A stretch of DNA of 64,000 nt from Desulfovibrio sp. GTDB taxonomy: Bacteria > Desulfobacterota > Desulfovibrionia > Desulfovibrionales > Desulfovibrionaceae. The position numbers were made by a program, and so were the translations under genes. The notes under the pieces were generated by a model that ran no database searches, was not told where the DNA came from, and worked only from the letters and a program-made list of their open reading frames with translations. Every line of letters begins with the position of its first letter. Position 1 is the first letter of the stretch. Location: assembly GCF_034006445.1 (NCBI RefSeq), contig NZ_JAVESS010000011.1:1-64000 (forward strand), written 5' to 3'. Positions 25,005-34,395 of this stretch are shown here, in pieces.

Positions 25005-26879
25005 ATGATCGACTGCCCCCTCCACGGGAGCCACGGCAGCAAAAACTGTGTGGCTGACGCATGCTTTGTGATTCTGGCCGCGCTTTATGCTCTGTCCGTG
25101 GCCTTTGGCATTGTGCCCCTTTCAGGACGTGGCGCAGATCTGGACACTGACCTCGCCTGCTATGCCTTTGCCATGGCTGGCGAACATCAGCCCGAGAATT
25201 TTCACGCCGACCCTCTGTTGAGCGAGGCAACGCCCGCCAATTCCCTCTGGAACCTCCAACAGTTTACGGCAGAAATGCTGACCCCTGGCGATCAGTACGC
25301 TGTGGGGCTGCTGCGGGCGGGCGCGCTCATCATCTTCGTCTATCTGACGGGCATGTATCTGCTGGGGCGCTGGTTCTACGGCGGGCCAGGGCCAGCCCTG
25401 ATCCTGGCCCTGCTCATGAGCGTCACCATATGGGTGGGCTGGGGCACCTTCTGGGGCGTCACCCATTCTGACCCTGTTCCCCGCACCTTTTTTGCCGCCT
25501 TGTGGCCCTTTATGCTTATGGGGGCCGTGGCCGCGCTGCGCCATGCAGCCTGGCGGCCGGCAGTCATGCTTGTTGCCGGGCTGGGCATGTGGGTGCACGG
25601 TCTGGGCGCGCTGAACACAGGGGCCATGTTCTTTCTTGCCTTTGCCTTTCACAGGCCGCGGGGCTGGGCATGGTCACGGCATATATTGAGCCTCATGTTG
25701 TGCCTGGTGGTCTACTTTGTGCCTGTGCTGCTCTTTCTCTGGCCTTCGCTGGGGCAGAAGCGGGCTCTCGGGCCTGTGGAACTTGAAATATTCCATGAGC
25801 TCTTTTCCCAACGCTGGGCCAAGGATTACGGGCACTTTGCCAAACGGCTGGCGCTCTTTCTGTCTTTGGACAAGCCCGTATTCTGGATTTTGCTGGCCGG
25901 GGTTGGCAGCTGGTTTGTGGTGCTGCGGCGCGGCAGTGAGCGGTTGCGGCGTCTTGCGACCATGTATCCGGCCTTTGTACTGGCTCTTGCGCTGGTGGCC
26001 ACGTTTTCCTGGCTGGAATCCCTTCTGGCGCCGCGTGTGGGGCGGCTGCCCATGGCGCACGAATTCGTGCGCGGGCTGCGCTACCTTCTGCCCCTTGCCT
26101 GGATAATGATCGGCGGGGTTCTCGGCATACTCTGGCCCCGGTTTGCCGGTTGGCTGCGCACAGGTTTCTGCGTGCTGGCCGTGCTGCTTCTGCTGCTTTG
26201 CAGTGGCGACAGGCAGAACATGGCCGCCCTGTATGCCATAGCGGAAAAAACAGGGCTTCCGTTGCCGTATGTGACCAGGGCAAAAGAAAATGCGGCCCGC
26301 GCCCAAAACCACCGCGAGGCGCTTGAGGCCCTCAGGGAGCTGACGGTTCCCGGAGATGTGGTGTTCAGCAATTCCGGCGATCTGGGCGTGCGGCATATTG
26401 CCCAGCGCGGCCTTTTTCTCACCTTCAAAGACGGCTACCACCCGTATTACAATAAAAATCTCGACCAGGCGCGGCAGTGGCTTGGCAATGAAAAGCTGCG
26501 CACACAGAGCCCCACGGGCTATGTGGACGTGTGGCTGAAATCCGGCGTGCCCTGGATTATCTGCGACAGGCCCGAAGACCGCGAAACGCTGGAAAAATAC
26601 GGGCAGGTGGTGTGGGAAAATCCCGGCTGGCTTATTGTGCGCCGCAAGGCTGACGTTTTCCCGCCGTCATCCGCGTCTCCATCCGAGCCTTCACCTGATG
26701 TTCCCGCTGCTCCGGCTGACGTTCCCGCTGCTCCGGCTGACGTTGCAGCACCCCCGGCGGCCCCGGCGGACACGCCCACGCCTCCGGCGGACGTTTCCAC
26801 CGCTCCCGCGGCCCCGGCGGACACGCCCACGCCTCCGGCGGACGCGTCCGTGCCAAAGCCTCAGGACGCCCGGCGGTAA
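25005..26879 (+). CDS. Polytopic membrane glycosyltransferase-like protein
   Basis: 624 residues with about ten membrane segments (~16-420), then a soluble domain (~425-570: ELTVPGDVVFSNSGDLGVRHIAQRGLFLTFKDGY) and a low-complexity tail (~575-624, PAAPADVPAAPADVA). The layout resembles GT-C-type or DUF6798-like integral membrane proteins handling lipid-linked sugars, but I see no diagnostic catalytic motif and do not assign a reaction. Start ATG follows GGTGA weakly. The tail DNA is a tandem array of CTCCGGCTGACGTT/GCGGACACGCCCACG units. It stands alone between mscS and coaX. Confidence 0.6.
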   Translation: MIDCPLHGSHGSKNCVADACFVILAALYALSVAFGIVPLSGRGADLDTDLACYAFAMAGEHQPENFHADPLLSEATPANSLWNLQQFTAEMLTPGDQYAVGLLRAGALIIFVYLTGMYLLGRWFYGGPGPALILALLMSVTIWVGWGTFWGVTHSDPVPRTFFAALWPFMLMGAVAALRHAAWRPAVMLVAGLGMWVHGLGALNTGAMFFLAFAFHRPRGWAWSRHILSLMLCLVVYFVPVLLFLWPSLGQKRALGPVELEIFHELFSQRWAKDYGHFAKRLALFLSLDKPVFWILLAGVGSWFVVLRRGSERLRRLATMYPAFVLALALVATFSWLESLLAPRVGRLPMAHEFVRGLRYLLPLAWIMIGGVLGILWPRFAGWLRTGFCVLAVLLLLLCSGDRQNMAALYAIAEKTGLPLPYVTRAKENAARAQNHREALEALRELTVPGDVVFSNSGDLGVRHIAQRGLFLTFKDGYHPYYNKNLDQARQWLGNEKLRTQSPTGYVDVWLKSGVPWIICDRPEDRETLEKYGQVVWENPGWLIVRRKADVFPPSSASPSEPSPDVPAAPADVPAAPADVAAPPAAPADTPTPPADVSTAPAAPADTPTPPADASVPKPQDARR

Positions 26880-26983
26880 CTGGCAGACGCTCTACGGGCA
26901 GGGGTTGCGCGCACCTTGCGAAGTACTGGCTAATTGGGCATAATCATTGGGGTGAACTACTCCAGACCCGTGCGGAGGCCCCC

Positions 26984-27775
26984 ATGCAGCCTGAACTTCT
27001 TCTTTTCGATATTGGCAATACTTCCATAAAGATTGGGCTGGCGCACGAACGGCAGGTGCTGACCTCATACACCCTGCGTACCGATGTGGGACAAACGGCG
27101 GACAATCTCGGCCTCAGTCTCATCGCCCTCCTGGGGCACGCGGGCGTTGCGCCGCAAAGCCTCAAGGCCTGCGTGGCCTCATCTGTGGTTCCGGGATTCG
27201 ATCCCCTGCTGCGCGAGGCCGTGTCCCGCTATGTGGACTGCCCCCTGCTTTGTGTCGGCATGGATTTGTCGGTTCCCCTTGAAAATCGCTATGAACGTCC
27301 CGGCGAGGTCGGGGCCGACAGACTGGTGGGCGCTTACGCGGCGCGCCGCCAGTATCCCGAAGCGCCCGGACTGCTCGTGGTGGACTTTGGCACCGCCGTC
27401 ACCATTGACTGCGTCAACGGCGACGCCTACATGGGCGGACTGATTTTTCCCGGCCCGCGCACGGCGCTGAGCGCGCTTTCGCGCGAAGCCGCCAAGCTGC
27501 CCAGAGTCAATCTGGACGTGCGGGCCGACGAACCCATGCCGGGGCGCAACACCACCACCAGCATACAGCATGGCCTTGTATTCGGCTTTGCCTGCATGGT
27601 GGAGGGGTTGACGCAGCGGCTTAAAAGACAGTTGCCCGGCCCTGTGAAAGTGCTGGGCACAGGAGGCTTTGCCGCCTCCATTGCCCGGGTAAGCCCGGTT
27701 TTTGATCATGTTCTGCCCACCTTGTTGCTTGAGGGTTTGCGGCGGCTGTACTATGAAGAGCGCACGGCGCTCTGA
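26984..27775 (+). CDS. coaX: Type III pantothenate kinase
   Basis: 263 residues. The phosphate-binding [14 protein letters not shown] (~6), [39 protein letters not shown] and the C-terminal KVLGTGGFA identify CoaX of the ASKHA fold. It phosphorylates pantothenate, the first step of coenzyme A synthesis; type III enzymes need a monovalent cation and are not inhibited by CoA. Start ATG follows GGAGGCCCCC. Enolase follows ~110 bp later on the same strand. Confidence 0.93.
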   Translation: MQPELLLFDIGNTSIKIGLAHERQVLTSYTLRTDVGQTADNLGLSLIALLGHAGVAPQSLKACVASSVVPGFDPLLREAVSRYVDCPLLCVGMDLSVPLENRYERPGEVGADRLVGAYAARRQYPEAPGLLVVDFGTAVTIDCVNGDAYMGGLIFPGPRTALSALSREAAKLPRVNLDVRADEPMPGRNTTTSIQHGLVFGFACMVEGLTQRLKRQLPGPVKVLGTGGFAASIARVSPVFDHVLPTLLLEGLRRLYYEERTAL

Positions 27776-27884
27776 TGCCCGCCTAAGCGGAACCAACAGA
27801 CCTGCCGCCCGGTTGGGGCGGAACCAGCGCCATTTTGCGTTTGCGTATAATGAAAACAAGCCCAAGAGGGCAAAGGAGCCACAC

Positions 27885-29183
27885 ATGAGCAGCATTGCCT
27901 CGGTATTTGGCCGTGAAATTCTGGATTCGCGTGGTAATCCCACCGTTGAGGTGGAAGTGACCCTGGAGTCCGGGCTCAGAGCGCGGGCCGCTGTTCCTTC
28001 CGGGGCTTCCACCGGCAGCCGTGAAGCTCTTGAAATGCGTGACGGCGACAAGGCGCGTTACTGCGGCAAGGGCGTCACCAAGGCCGTGGACCATGTGAAC
28101 GGCGAAATCGCCGACGCCCTGCTTGGCATGGATGTGCTGCGCCAGGTGCAGGTAGACAATACCCTTATTGACCTCGACGGTACGGACAACAAGTCCCGTC
28201 TGGGCGCCAACGCCATGCTTGGCGTGTCCATGGCCTGCGCCAGGGTGGCGGCCTCGTTTGTGGGCCTGCCGCTGTTCAAGTACCTCGGCGGCATCAACGC
28301 CAAGGTGCTGCCCGCACCCATGATGAACATCATCAATGGCGGCGCTCACGCCCCCAACAACCTGGACATCCAGGAGTTCATGATCATGCCCGTGGGGGCC
28401 ATGACCTTTCGTGATTCCCTGCGCATCGGTACGGAGATCTTCCATACCCTCCAGGGCATCCTCAAAAAGGACGGCCACGTCACCAGCGTGGGCGACGAGG
28501 GCGGCTTTGCCCCCAACCTCAAGAACCATGACGAAGCCTTTACCTACATCATCAAGGCCATTGAAGAAGCCGGCTACAATCCCGGCACTGAAGTGGCCCT
28601 GGCCATTGATGCGGCCTCCAGTGAGTTCTTCAAGGACGGCAAATACGTTCTGGCCGGTGAAGGCAAGACCTTCAACAATGCCGAAATGAGCGAATGGCTG
28701 GGCGAATTCACGCGCAAATATCCCCTCATCTCCATCGAAGACGGCATGGCCGAAAGCGACTGGGACGGTTGGGGAATGCTGACCGCCAGCCTGGGCGACC
28801 ACGTGCAGCTGGTGGGCGACGACGTCTTTGTGACCAATCCCTCCATTCTGGCCGAGGGCATTGCCGAGGGCGTGGCCAACTCCATTCTCATCAAACTCAA
28901 CCAGATCGGCACCGTCACCGAAACCCTGGACACCATCGAGATGGCCAAGGAAGCGGCGTACACCACCGTTATCTCGCACCGCTCCGGCGAAACGGAAGAC
29001 AGCTTCATTGCCGACCTGGCTGTGGGCGTCAACTCCGGCCAGATCAAGACCGGCTCCCTGTGCCGCTCCGAGCGTATGGCCAAGTACAACCAGTTGCTGC
29101 GCATTGAAGAAGAACTGGGCGACGACGCCGAATTCTTCGGCCCCATGCTGGCGGAATACTATTCCCTCGGTTCCGACGAGTAG
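27885..29183 (+). CDS. eno: Enolase
   Basis: 432 residues, full length. Hallmarks: [18 protein letters not shown] at the N terminus, [43 protein letters not shown], and [18 protein letters not shown] with the catalytic Lys region nearby. It converts 2-phosphoglycerate to phosphoenolpyruvate with Mg2+. Start ATG follows AAAGGAGCC. The UAG stop is embedded in a small hairpin AGAGCA-GGCT-TGCTCT (29182-29197). Confidence 0.97.
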   Translation: MSSIASVFGREILDSRGNPTVEVEVTLESGLRARAAVPSGASTGSREALEMRDGDKARYCGKGVTKAVDHVNGEIADALLGMDVLRQVQVDNTLIDLDGTDNKSRLGANAMLGVSMACARVAASFVGLPLFKYLGGINAKVLPAPMMNIINGGAHAPNNLDIQEFMIMPVGAMTFRDSLRIGTEIFHTLQGILKKDGHVTSVGDEGGFAPNLKNHDEAFTYIIKAIEEAGYNPGTEVALAIDAASSEFFKDGKYVLAGEGKTFNNAEMSEWLGEFTRKYPLISIEDGMAESDWDGWGMLTASLGDHVQLVGDDVFVTNPSILAEGIAEGVANSILIKLNQIGTVTETLDTIEMAKEAAYTTVISHRSGETEDSFIADLAVGVNSGQIKTGSLCRSERMAKYNQLLRIEEELGDDAEFFGPMLAEYYSLGSDE

Positions 29184-29202
29184 AGCAGGCTTGCTCTGAG
29201 AG

Positions 29203-29239
29203 GCTTTGTGGGGGAGGGCCCCCACCCCCTAAAACGCTT
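29203..29239 (-). repeat. G-rich hairpin repeat, half copy E8
   Basis: Reads GCTTTGTGGGGGAGGGCCC then CCCACCCCCTAAAACG, a contracted form of the GTGGGGGAGG element present at 36913, 37293, 38228, 54038, 58991 and 59819. Confidence 0.6.
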
Positions 29240-29382
29240 ACTGTGCGGTGTCTGCCGTATTAGGCCTAACATCCGTACCAGCGCGGGCAAAGGGCATTTG
29301 CTTTTTCAGGCGGTGCTATCAGGCGCAGCCGCCAGAGCGGAGACAGCATAACACCGCTCTGGAACCCCGACAGATATGAAAA

Positions 29383-29421
29383 TCAGAGCCCGCGGCCACA
29401 TTATATGGCCACGGGCTCTGA
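29383..29421. terminator. Hairpin terminator after eno
   Basis: TCAGAGCCCG-GGCCA pairs with TGGCC-CGGGCTCTGA (one C/A mismatch), 7 nt loop, followed by CAATTTTGTT on the plus strand. It lies just before the folD promoter. Confidence 0.75.
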
Positions 29422-29439
29422 CAATTTTGTTCCACGCGC

Positions 29440-29468
29440 TTGAGCTTGGCGGCAGGGCAGTCTATACT
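29440..29468 (+). promoter_or_regulatory. Sigma-70-type promoter of folD
   Basis: TTGAGC and TATACT with exactly 17 bp between them; the -10 hexamer is at 29463-29468. The start site would be ~50 bp before the folD ATG. Confidence 0.6.
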
Positions 29469-29526
29469 ATATGTTACGTAGTTCAAAACAATAGTAACTG
29501 TCTGCAAACCTGTGGGCGGAAAATCC

Positions 29527-30402
29527 ATGGAGCAATACATGATAGTGATTGACGGCAAGAAGACCGCGCAGGACATCCGCGGCGAACTGGCGGCCGAAGT
29601 GGGCGCAGCCAGGGCTGCTGGTCGCCGCGCGCCGGGGCTGGCTGTTATTCTGGTGGGTGAAGATCCGGCTTCGCAAGTATACGTGCGCAACAAGGAAAAA
29701 GCCTGCGTCGACGTGGGCATTGTTTCTTTTGCCTACCGCCTGCCAGCCGATACCACGCAGCAGGATCTGCTGCACCGCATCAGGGAATGCAACGCCCGGC
29801 CCGATGTGGACGGCATTTTGCTGCAATTGCCACTGCCCAAGGGGCTGGATGCCCAGGCCTGCCTGCTGGCCATTGACCCGGCAAAGGATGTGGATGGATT
29901 TCATCCCGAAAACGTGGGGCGGCTCTCGCTGGGGCTGCCGGGCTTTGTGTCCTGCACGCCTGCCGGGGTCATAGAACTTCTGCGCCGTTACAATTTGCCC
30001 ACCAGGGGCAAGAAAGCCGTTGTGGTGGGGCGTTCGGACATCGTGGGCAAGCCCCTTGCCCTGCTGCTGACCCGCTCCGGCGAATTCGGCGACGCCACCG
30101 TCACCATCTGCCATTCGCGCACCCCCGATCTCGCGGCGGAATGCCGCAGTGCGGACTTTCTTTTTCTTGCCATCGGCAGGCCGCGCCTGATCACGGGCGA
30201 CATGGTGCGCCAGGGCGCTGTGGTCATCGACGTGGGCATCAACCGTGGCCCCGACGGCCTGTGCGGCGACGCGGACTATGAAAGCGTGAGCGCCAAAGCC
30301 TCCGCCATCACGCCCGTTCCCGGCGGCGTCGGGCCCATGACCATTGCCATGCTGCTCATGAACACCGTCCATTCCTGGCGGCTGCGCACGGCTGGTGAAT
30401 AG
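29527..30402 (+). CDS. folD: Bifunctional methylene-THF dehydrogenase/cyclohydrolase
   Basis: 291 residues. Family motifs: [67 protein letters not shown] and [17 protein letters not shown]. The conserved YxxxK is covered by YVRNKEK. It interconverts 5,10-methylene- and 10-formyl-tetrahydrofolate in the cytoplasm, with NADP(H). The start at ATG 29527 follows GGCGGAA; ATG at 29539 (MIVIDG) is an alternative. Confidence 0.95.
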   Translation: MEQYMIVIDGKKTAQDIRGELAAEVGAARAAGRRAPGLAVILVGEDPASQVYVRNKEKACVDVGIVSFAYRLPADTTQQDLLHRIRECNARPDVDGILLQLPLPKGLDAQACLLAIDPAKDVDGFHPENVGRLSLGLPGFVSCTPAGVIELLRRYNLPTRGKKAVVVGRSDIVGKPLALLLTRSGEFGDATVTICHSRTPDLAAECRSADFLFLAIGRPRLITGDMVRQGAVVIDVGINRGPDGLCGDADYESVSAKASAITPVPGGVGPMTIAMLLMNTVHSWRLRTAGE

Positions 30403-30429
30403 TCGTCAGACAGCGCATTGGGCTTTGAA

Positions 30430-30497
30430 AGATTTTGCGGGGAGGGGCTTTTGCAAAAGGGTCTCCTCCCCCACGCGTCGCCCTTAAAAATTTTTTT
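30430..30497 (-). repeat. G-rich hairpin repeat, degenerate copy E7
   Basis: TTTTGCAAAAGGGTCTCC core as in the other copies, followed by CCTTAAAAATTTTTTT, so it can work as a terminator on the plus strand. Confidence 0.6.
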
Positions 30498-30622
30498 AGA
30501 GCAATTTACGAATGAAATGAGTTAATTGCTCTACAAGGCTTTTTTTGAAAACCCTTGCCGCGCAATGCGCATAGGCAGGCTTTTGCCTGGCGTGCGCAAA
30601 GCGTTGCAAATGTTGCATGCTC
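30498..30622 (+). repeat. CTAGAGCA-family repeat, degenerate copy C4
   Basis: AGAGCAATTTACGAATGAA..AGTTAATTGCTCT at the left, then GGCAGGCTTTTGCCTGGC and a right end GTTGCATGCTCC; aligned with 62272-62400. Confidence 0.65.
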
Positions 30623-30700
30623 CAGTCTGGGGCAGGGTGTTTTTTGATCTGAAGGGGCGAGGCACTGCCCCTTCCCGGCGCAAGGCACAAAGGAGCGCGC

Positions 30701-31318
30701 ATGGATTTCAAGACTGCGGTCAGGACGTGTCTGTTTCGCAAGTACAGCGACTTCAAGGGCCGTGCTTCGCGGTCGGAATTCTGGTGGTTCGTGCTTTTTG
30801 GCGCCATCGTCAATTCGTTTTTGGGGATTTTCAGCAATGCCTCGCCACAGACAGGCATGCTGGCAAGCGGCATTGTGACTCTTATGTTGCTGCTGCCGCA
30901 TCTTGCGGTGACGGCCCGCCGCCTGCACGATGCCAACCTTTCCGGCTGGGTTCAGGCGGCCCCCTTAGGGCTGGCCGCGCTCGGCGGGCTTGCCCTGCAT
31001 CTTGACTTTGGCACATCCGCGTATATGTGCATCATGTTGGCTGGCCTGAGTGGTCTTGGGCTGCTCGTCCTTTATGCCCGCAGGGGCACTGTTGGCCCCA
31101 ACCGTTTTGGCCCCGACCCGCTGGAAGACGGGGCGGCCGCATCCACGCCCGCAGCCGCACCCGCAGACAGGCCGGCTTCTGCTGGCGGGGACGGTGCTGG
31201 CACTACTGATAATGGCTGGGCACGGCTGGCTTCAAAGCCAGACGATACCCGGGCGCAGGGCAGGGATGCCTCCGGCGTGAAGCCGGGGCAGCGTGCCGTG
31301 CCTGACAAAAGAGACTGA
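30701..31318 (+). CDS. DUF805 inner-membrane protein with extended tail
   Basis: 205 residues. The DUF805 core spans ~1-135: YSDFKGRASRSEFWWFVLF, LAVTARRLHDANLSGW and GTVGPNRFGPDPL are the family signatures, with four membrane segments. The C-terminal ~70 residues (AAASTPAAAPADRPASAGG onward) are hydrophilic low complexity beyond normal family length. Function of the family is unknown. Start ATG follows AAAGGAGC. Confidence 0.85.
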   Translation: MDFKTAVRTCLFRKYSDFKGRASRSEFWWFVLFGAIVNSFLGIFSNASPQTGMLASGIVTLMLLLPHLAVTARRLHDANLSGWVQAAPLGLAALGGLALHLDFGTSAYMCIMLAGLSGLGLLVLYARRGTVGPNRFGPDPLEDGAAASTPAAAPADRPASAGGDGAGTTDNGWARLASKPDDTRAQGRDASGVKPGQRAVPDKRD

Positions 31319-31329
31319 TCCGTCTTTTT

Positions 31330-31477
31330 GGAGCATTTTACCTTTGAGAATATACATTCTCAAAGTTTAAAACACGCTCACTACGGCGTTTAACCGCGCA
31401 GATAAACTGCGCTTACGCCTTCGCGGCGGGCGACTGCGTGAGCAGCCGCCAGAGCAATTTCACTTTGAAATTGCTCT
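31330..31477 (+). repeat. AGAGCA-family dispersed repeat, copy A2
   Basis: GGAGCATTTTACC, hairpin TTTGAGAATATACATTCTCAAA, then ACGCCTTCGCGGCGGGCGAC and the right end GAGCAATTTCACTTTG AAATTGCTCT. Same element as 10898-11044 in the opposite orientation. Confidence 0.75.
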
Positions 31478-31580
31478 AACCCCGCTGGTTCGCGCTGGCA
31501 GCCGCTTTGCAGCGGCTATTGCAAGACCTGCGGCTATAGCGTATGGCCCGGAAATCCTATGCCATACTGTGAGGACACAT

Positions 31581-32660
31581 ATGTTCCGTAATGCAAAAAA
31601 TGTCGGGTATTATATGATTGGCCAGGGCAGCCTGAGCCAGCTTGGAGATCTTTTGGCCGCACGCCGCAAGGCTGTGGCTGGCCCCGCAGTCTTTTTTCTG
31701 GACAAGTTTTTTCAGGGAAAGGATCTGGCGGACAAACTGCCTGTGGAGAGCCGCGACATGCTGCTCTATGTCGATACCACCAACGAACCCACCACGGACA
31801 GCGTGGACGGCTACACCGATCAGGTGAAAGCCTTTCTGAAGGGTGTGGAACCCTGCGCCCTGGTGGCCCTTGGCGGCGGCTGCGTGCTTGACACCTGCAA
31901 GTGCGTGGGCAACCTGCTCGATAATCCCGGCAAGGCCGAAGACTATCAGGGCTGGGAACTGGTCAAGAATCCCGCGCCCTACAAAATCGCCGTGCCCACC
32001 CTGTCGGGCACGGGTTCCGAAACTTCGCGCACGGGCATCATCTGCAATGAGGAAAAGAACATCAAACTGGGCATGAACAGCGACTTTACCATGTTCGACC
32101 AGGTGCTGATGGACCCCGACCTCACGGCCAGCGTGCCCCGCAACCAGTATTTTTACACGGGTATCGACACCTACATGCACTGCTTTGAGAGCATCACCGG
32201 CTCGTATCGCAACGTGGTGGTGGACTCCCTGGCGGCCAAGGCCATCGACCTCTGCAAGCAGGTTTTTCTCTCGCAGGACATGATGAGCGAAGAAAACCGC
32301 GAAAAAATGATGATCGCCTCCTACCTGGGCGGCATGGCCGCCGGATTTGTGGGCGTGGTGCATCCCATCTCCGCCGGTCTCAGCATGGTGCTGCACATGC
32401 GCCACGGCATTGCCAACTGCTACGCCCTGACCGTGCTGGAAGACATTTATCCCGAACACTACAAAGAATTCATGACCATGATGGAACGCCAGGGCATTGA
32501 CCTGCCCAAGGGCATCTGTCAGGGCCTTACCGACGCCCAGTACGACGCGCTCTACGGGGCGAGCATCGTGCACGAAAAGCCGCTGTCCAACCGCCTTGGC
32601 CCGGATTTCAAAAATATCCTCACCAAGGAAAACGTCATCGGGCGCTTTAAAAGGATGTAG
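31581..32660 (+). CDS. kdnB: Iron-containing alcohol dehydrogenase, KdnB-like (Kdo 8-oxidase)
   Basis: 359 residues, Fe-ADH fold: ALVALGGGCVLDTCKCVGNLL (NAD-binding), PTLSGTGSETSRTGII, and metal-ligand regions DTYMHCFESITGS and MRHGIANCYAL. It is shorter than typical Fe-alcohol dehydrogenases and matches the group represented by Shewanella KdnB, which oxidises C8 of Kdo to the aldehyde. The assignment is strengthened by the KdnA-like aminotransferase directly downstream; without that context only Fe-ADH family would be claimed. Start ATG follows GAGGAC. Confidence 0.82.
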   Translation: MFRNAKNVGYYMIGQGSLSQLGDLLAARRKAVAGPAVFFLDKFFQGKDLADKLPVESRDMLLYVDTTNEPTTDSVDGYTDQVKAFLKGVEPCALVALGGGCVLDTCKCVGNLLDNPGKAEDYQGWELVKNPAPYKIAVPTLSGTGSETSRTGIICNEEKNIKLGMNSDFTMFDQVLMDPDLTASVPRNQYFYTGIDTYMHCFESITGSYRNVVVDSLAAKAIDLCKQVFLSQDMMSEENREKMMIASYLGGMAAGFVGVVHPISAGLSMVLHMRHGIANCYALTVLEDIYPEHYKEFMTMMERQGIDLPKGICQGLTDAQYDALYGASIVHEKPLSNRLGPDFKNILTKENVIGRFKRM

Positions 32661-32704
32661 CCGCAGCGCTGGCATCTGAACACTAGTGCAATTTCACTAT
32701 CTGT

Positions 32705-32733
32705 CGGCGGCGAGGGCCAAAACCTCGCCGCCG
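32705..32733. other. Intercistronic hairpin between kdnB and kdnA
   Basis: CGGCGGCGAGG pairs perfectly with CCTCGCCGCCG across a GCCAAAA loop; no U-run, so probably an mRNA-stability or attenuation hairpin. Confidence 0.5.
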
Positions 32734-32883
32734 TCAGCCACTTTCGGACGGCAGCCAAGGCGTCCGACCTGCCAGGCCCTGGCAGCGCCGAACCGTCACG
32801 GCTGATCCGCTTTGTGGAACGCAGGGCGGGCACAAAGCTCGCCAGGCCCGTTTCAAGCGCAAAACTCCACAGTGAGGAGTCTC

Positions 32884-34071
32884 ATGGATATCAAAGTCAA
32901 CTTCAGCGGCCGCGCCATCCGCTACACCGAAGACGAAATCGCCGTCGTGGTAGAGGCCATGCGCAATGCCGATCCCCTGACCCAGGGGCACTACATGCGC
33001 CAGTTTGAAAGCAAGTTCGCCGACTATCAGGGCGTTGCCCCGGGAACCTGCTTTACCACCATGAACGGCTGCTCCGCGCTGGAACTCTCGGCCCAGCTCT
33101 GCCTGTTCAATGAAGGCGACGAGGTGGTCATTCCCTCCCACACCTTCACTGCTTCGGCCTATCCGTACGTCAAAAAGGGCGCAAAGCTCGTCTGGGCCGA
33201 TGTGGACCTGCACACCCGCGTGGTCACGGCCGAAAGCATCGAGCGTGTGCTGAGCCCGCGCACCAAAGCCGTGGTTGTGGTGCACCTGTATGGCTATGTG
33301 GCGGACATGCCCGCCATTGCCGCCCTGTGCAAGGAGCGCGGCCTGATCCTCATCGAGGACGCGGCCCAGGCCATCGGGGCCGAGATCGGCGGCGTCAAGG
33401 CCGGAGCCTTTGGCGACATGGCCATCTTCTCCTTCCATTCGCACAAAAACCTCACCACCCTGGGCGAAGGCGGCATGCTGTATGTGCGTGACCCCAAGCT
33501 TGCGGCCATGGTGCCCACCCTGCGCCACAACGGGCACTGCGCCTTTGACTTTGAACGCCCGGACTACTGGAAGCCCGCCATGGGCAATGTGGACATGCCC
33601 TTTATCGACGGCCGCATGGTGCAGCCCAACAACTACTGCCTCGGTGAAGTGGAGTGCGCCCTGGGCGCAAAACTGCTGGAGCGCATTGATGAAATCAATG
33701 ACCAGAAGCGTGCGCGCGCCCTGGCCTTCATCGACGCCCTGAAGGATTTTCCCGAACTGGAATTCCACCGCGAAGACAGCCGCCGCCACAACTACCATCT
33801 GCTGGCGGCCCGCATGACTTCCGGCGTTGATGCCCGCGACCGCTTCATGCGCGCCATGTTCGATGAAAAAGGCGTCAAGTGCGTTGTGCAGTATATTCCG
33901 CTGGACAGGTACGAATACTACCGGCGTCAGGGCATGGGCGAAGCCTGCTGCCCCAATGCCGACATGTTTTTTGACAGCATGATTTCCTTCCCCTTCCAGC
34001 ACTGGCTGTCGGAAGAGGAGTTTGACTACATGCTGGCGTCGACCCGCGAAGTGCTGGCAAAAATCCGTTAG
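32884..34071 (+). CDS. kdnA: DegT/DnrJ/EryC1 aminotransferase, KdnA-like (8-amino-Kdo)
   Basis: 395 residues, PLP-dependent sugar aminotransferase. TMNGCSALELSAQL, VVIPSHTFTASAYP, LILIEDAAQAIGAEI and the Schiff-base lysine in FSFHSHKNLTTLGEGGML (SHKN, ~residue 187) are intact. In Shewanella, KdnA transaminates the C8 aldehyde made by KdnB to give 8-amino-3,8-dideoxy-Kdo for LPS. Adjacency to the kdnB-like gene supports the same reaction pair. Start ATG follows GAGGAGT. The UAG stop is the first part of an AGAGCA-type hairpin. Confidence 0.85.
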   Translation: MDIKVNFSGRAIRYTEDEIAVVVEAMRNADPLTQGHYMRQFESKFADYQGVAPGTCFTTMNGCSALELSAQLCLFNEGDEVVIPSHTFTASAYPYVKKGAKLVWADVDLHTRVVTAESIERVLSPRTKAVVVVHLYGYVADMPAIAALCKERGLILIEDAAQAIGAEIGGVKAGAFGDMAIFSFHSHKNLTTLGEGGMLYVRDPKLAAMVPTLRHNGHCAFDFERPDYWKPAMGNVDMPFIDGRMVQPNNYCLGEVECALGAKLLERIDEINDQKRARALAFIDALKDFPELEFHREDSRRHNYHLLAARMTSGVDARDRFMRAMFDEKGVKCVVQYIPLDRYEYYRRQGMGEACCPNADMFFDSMISFPFQHWLSEEEFDYMLASTREVLAKIR

Positions 34072-34395
34072 AGCATTTTACCGTTGAAATACATATTATT
34101 TCAGCGGTAATCTGATCTGGGACGGCGGTCTTTGTCCCAGGTCGTATCATATATGAATGTGCTGCCGGGGGGGCTGTGCCATCCCCGGCAGCTCTCCCCG
34201 GCGGCTCACCCCGGCGGCTCACCCCGGCGGCCCTTTGCGCCATGAGCCGTCCCCGGTAACGTCGTGCTTTCCAAAAACCGGCTTCGCCGGTTTAGAGCAC
34301 TTTCTCTCTGAGATTGCTCTGGAGCATCCGGGTATCCCAAACGAACCGCCGCCTTGAACATGTTTTCAAACCGGCCCGCTGAATAAGGGTTTACC
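34072..34395. other. Gap with AGAGCATTTT hairpin and CCCCGGCGGCTCA repeat
   Basis: 34069-34110 reads TAGAGCATTTTACCGTTGAA..TTTCAGCGGTAA, a hairpin that begins at the kdnA stop codon. 34190-34232 holds three tandem CCCCGGCGGCTCA-like units. No gene. Confidence 0.5.

Larger units (their letters stand above)
30403..30700. other. Gap filled by two dispersed repeats
   Basis: 30430-30490 is a degenerate G-rich hairpin (GCGGGGAGGGGC..GGGTCTCCTCCCCC) ending in a T-run and may terminate folD. 30498-30622 is a CTAGAGCA-family copy (C4). Confidence 0.6.

Noticed and set aside
27783..29225. 480-codon minus-strand ORF opposite enolase
   Set aside because: Shadow frame of a highly conserved gene; composition typical of antisense frames.
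34190..34232. CCCCGGCGGCTCA triplication as a regulatory site
   Set aside because: Only three units with no relation to a promoter; noted as a simple repeat.
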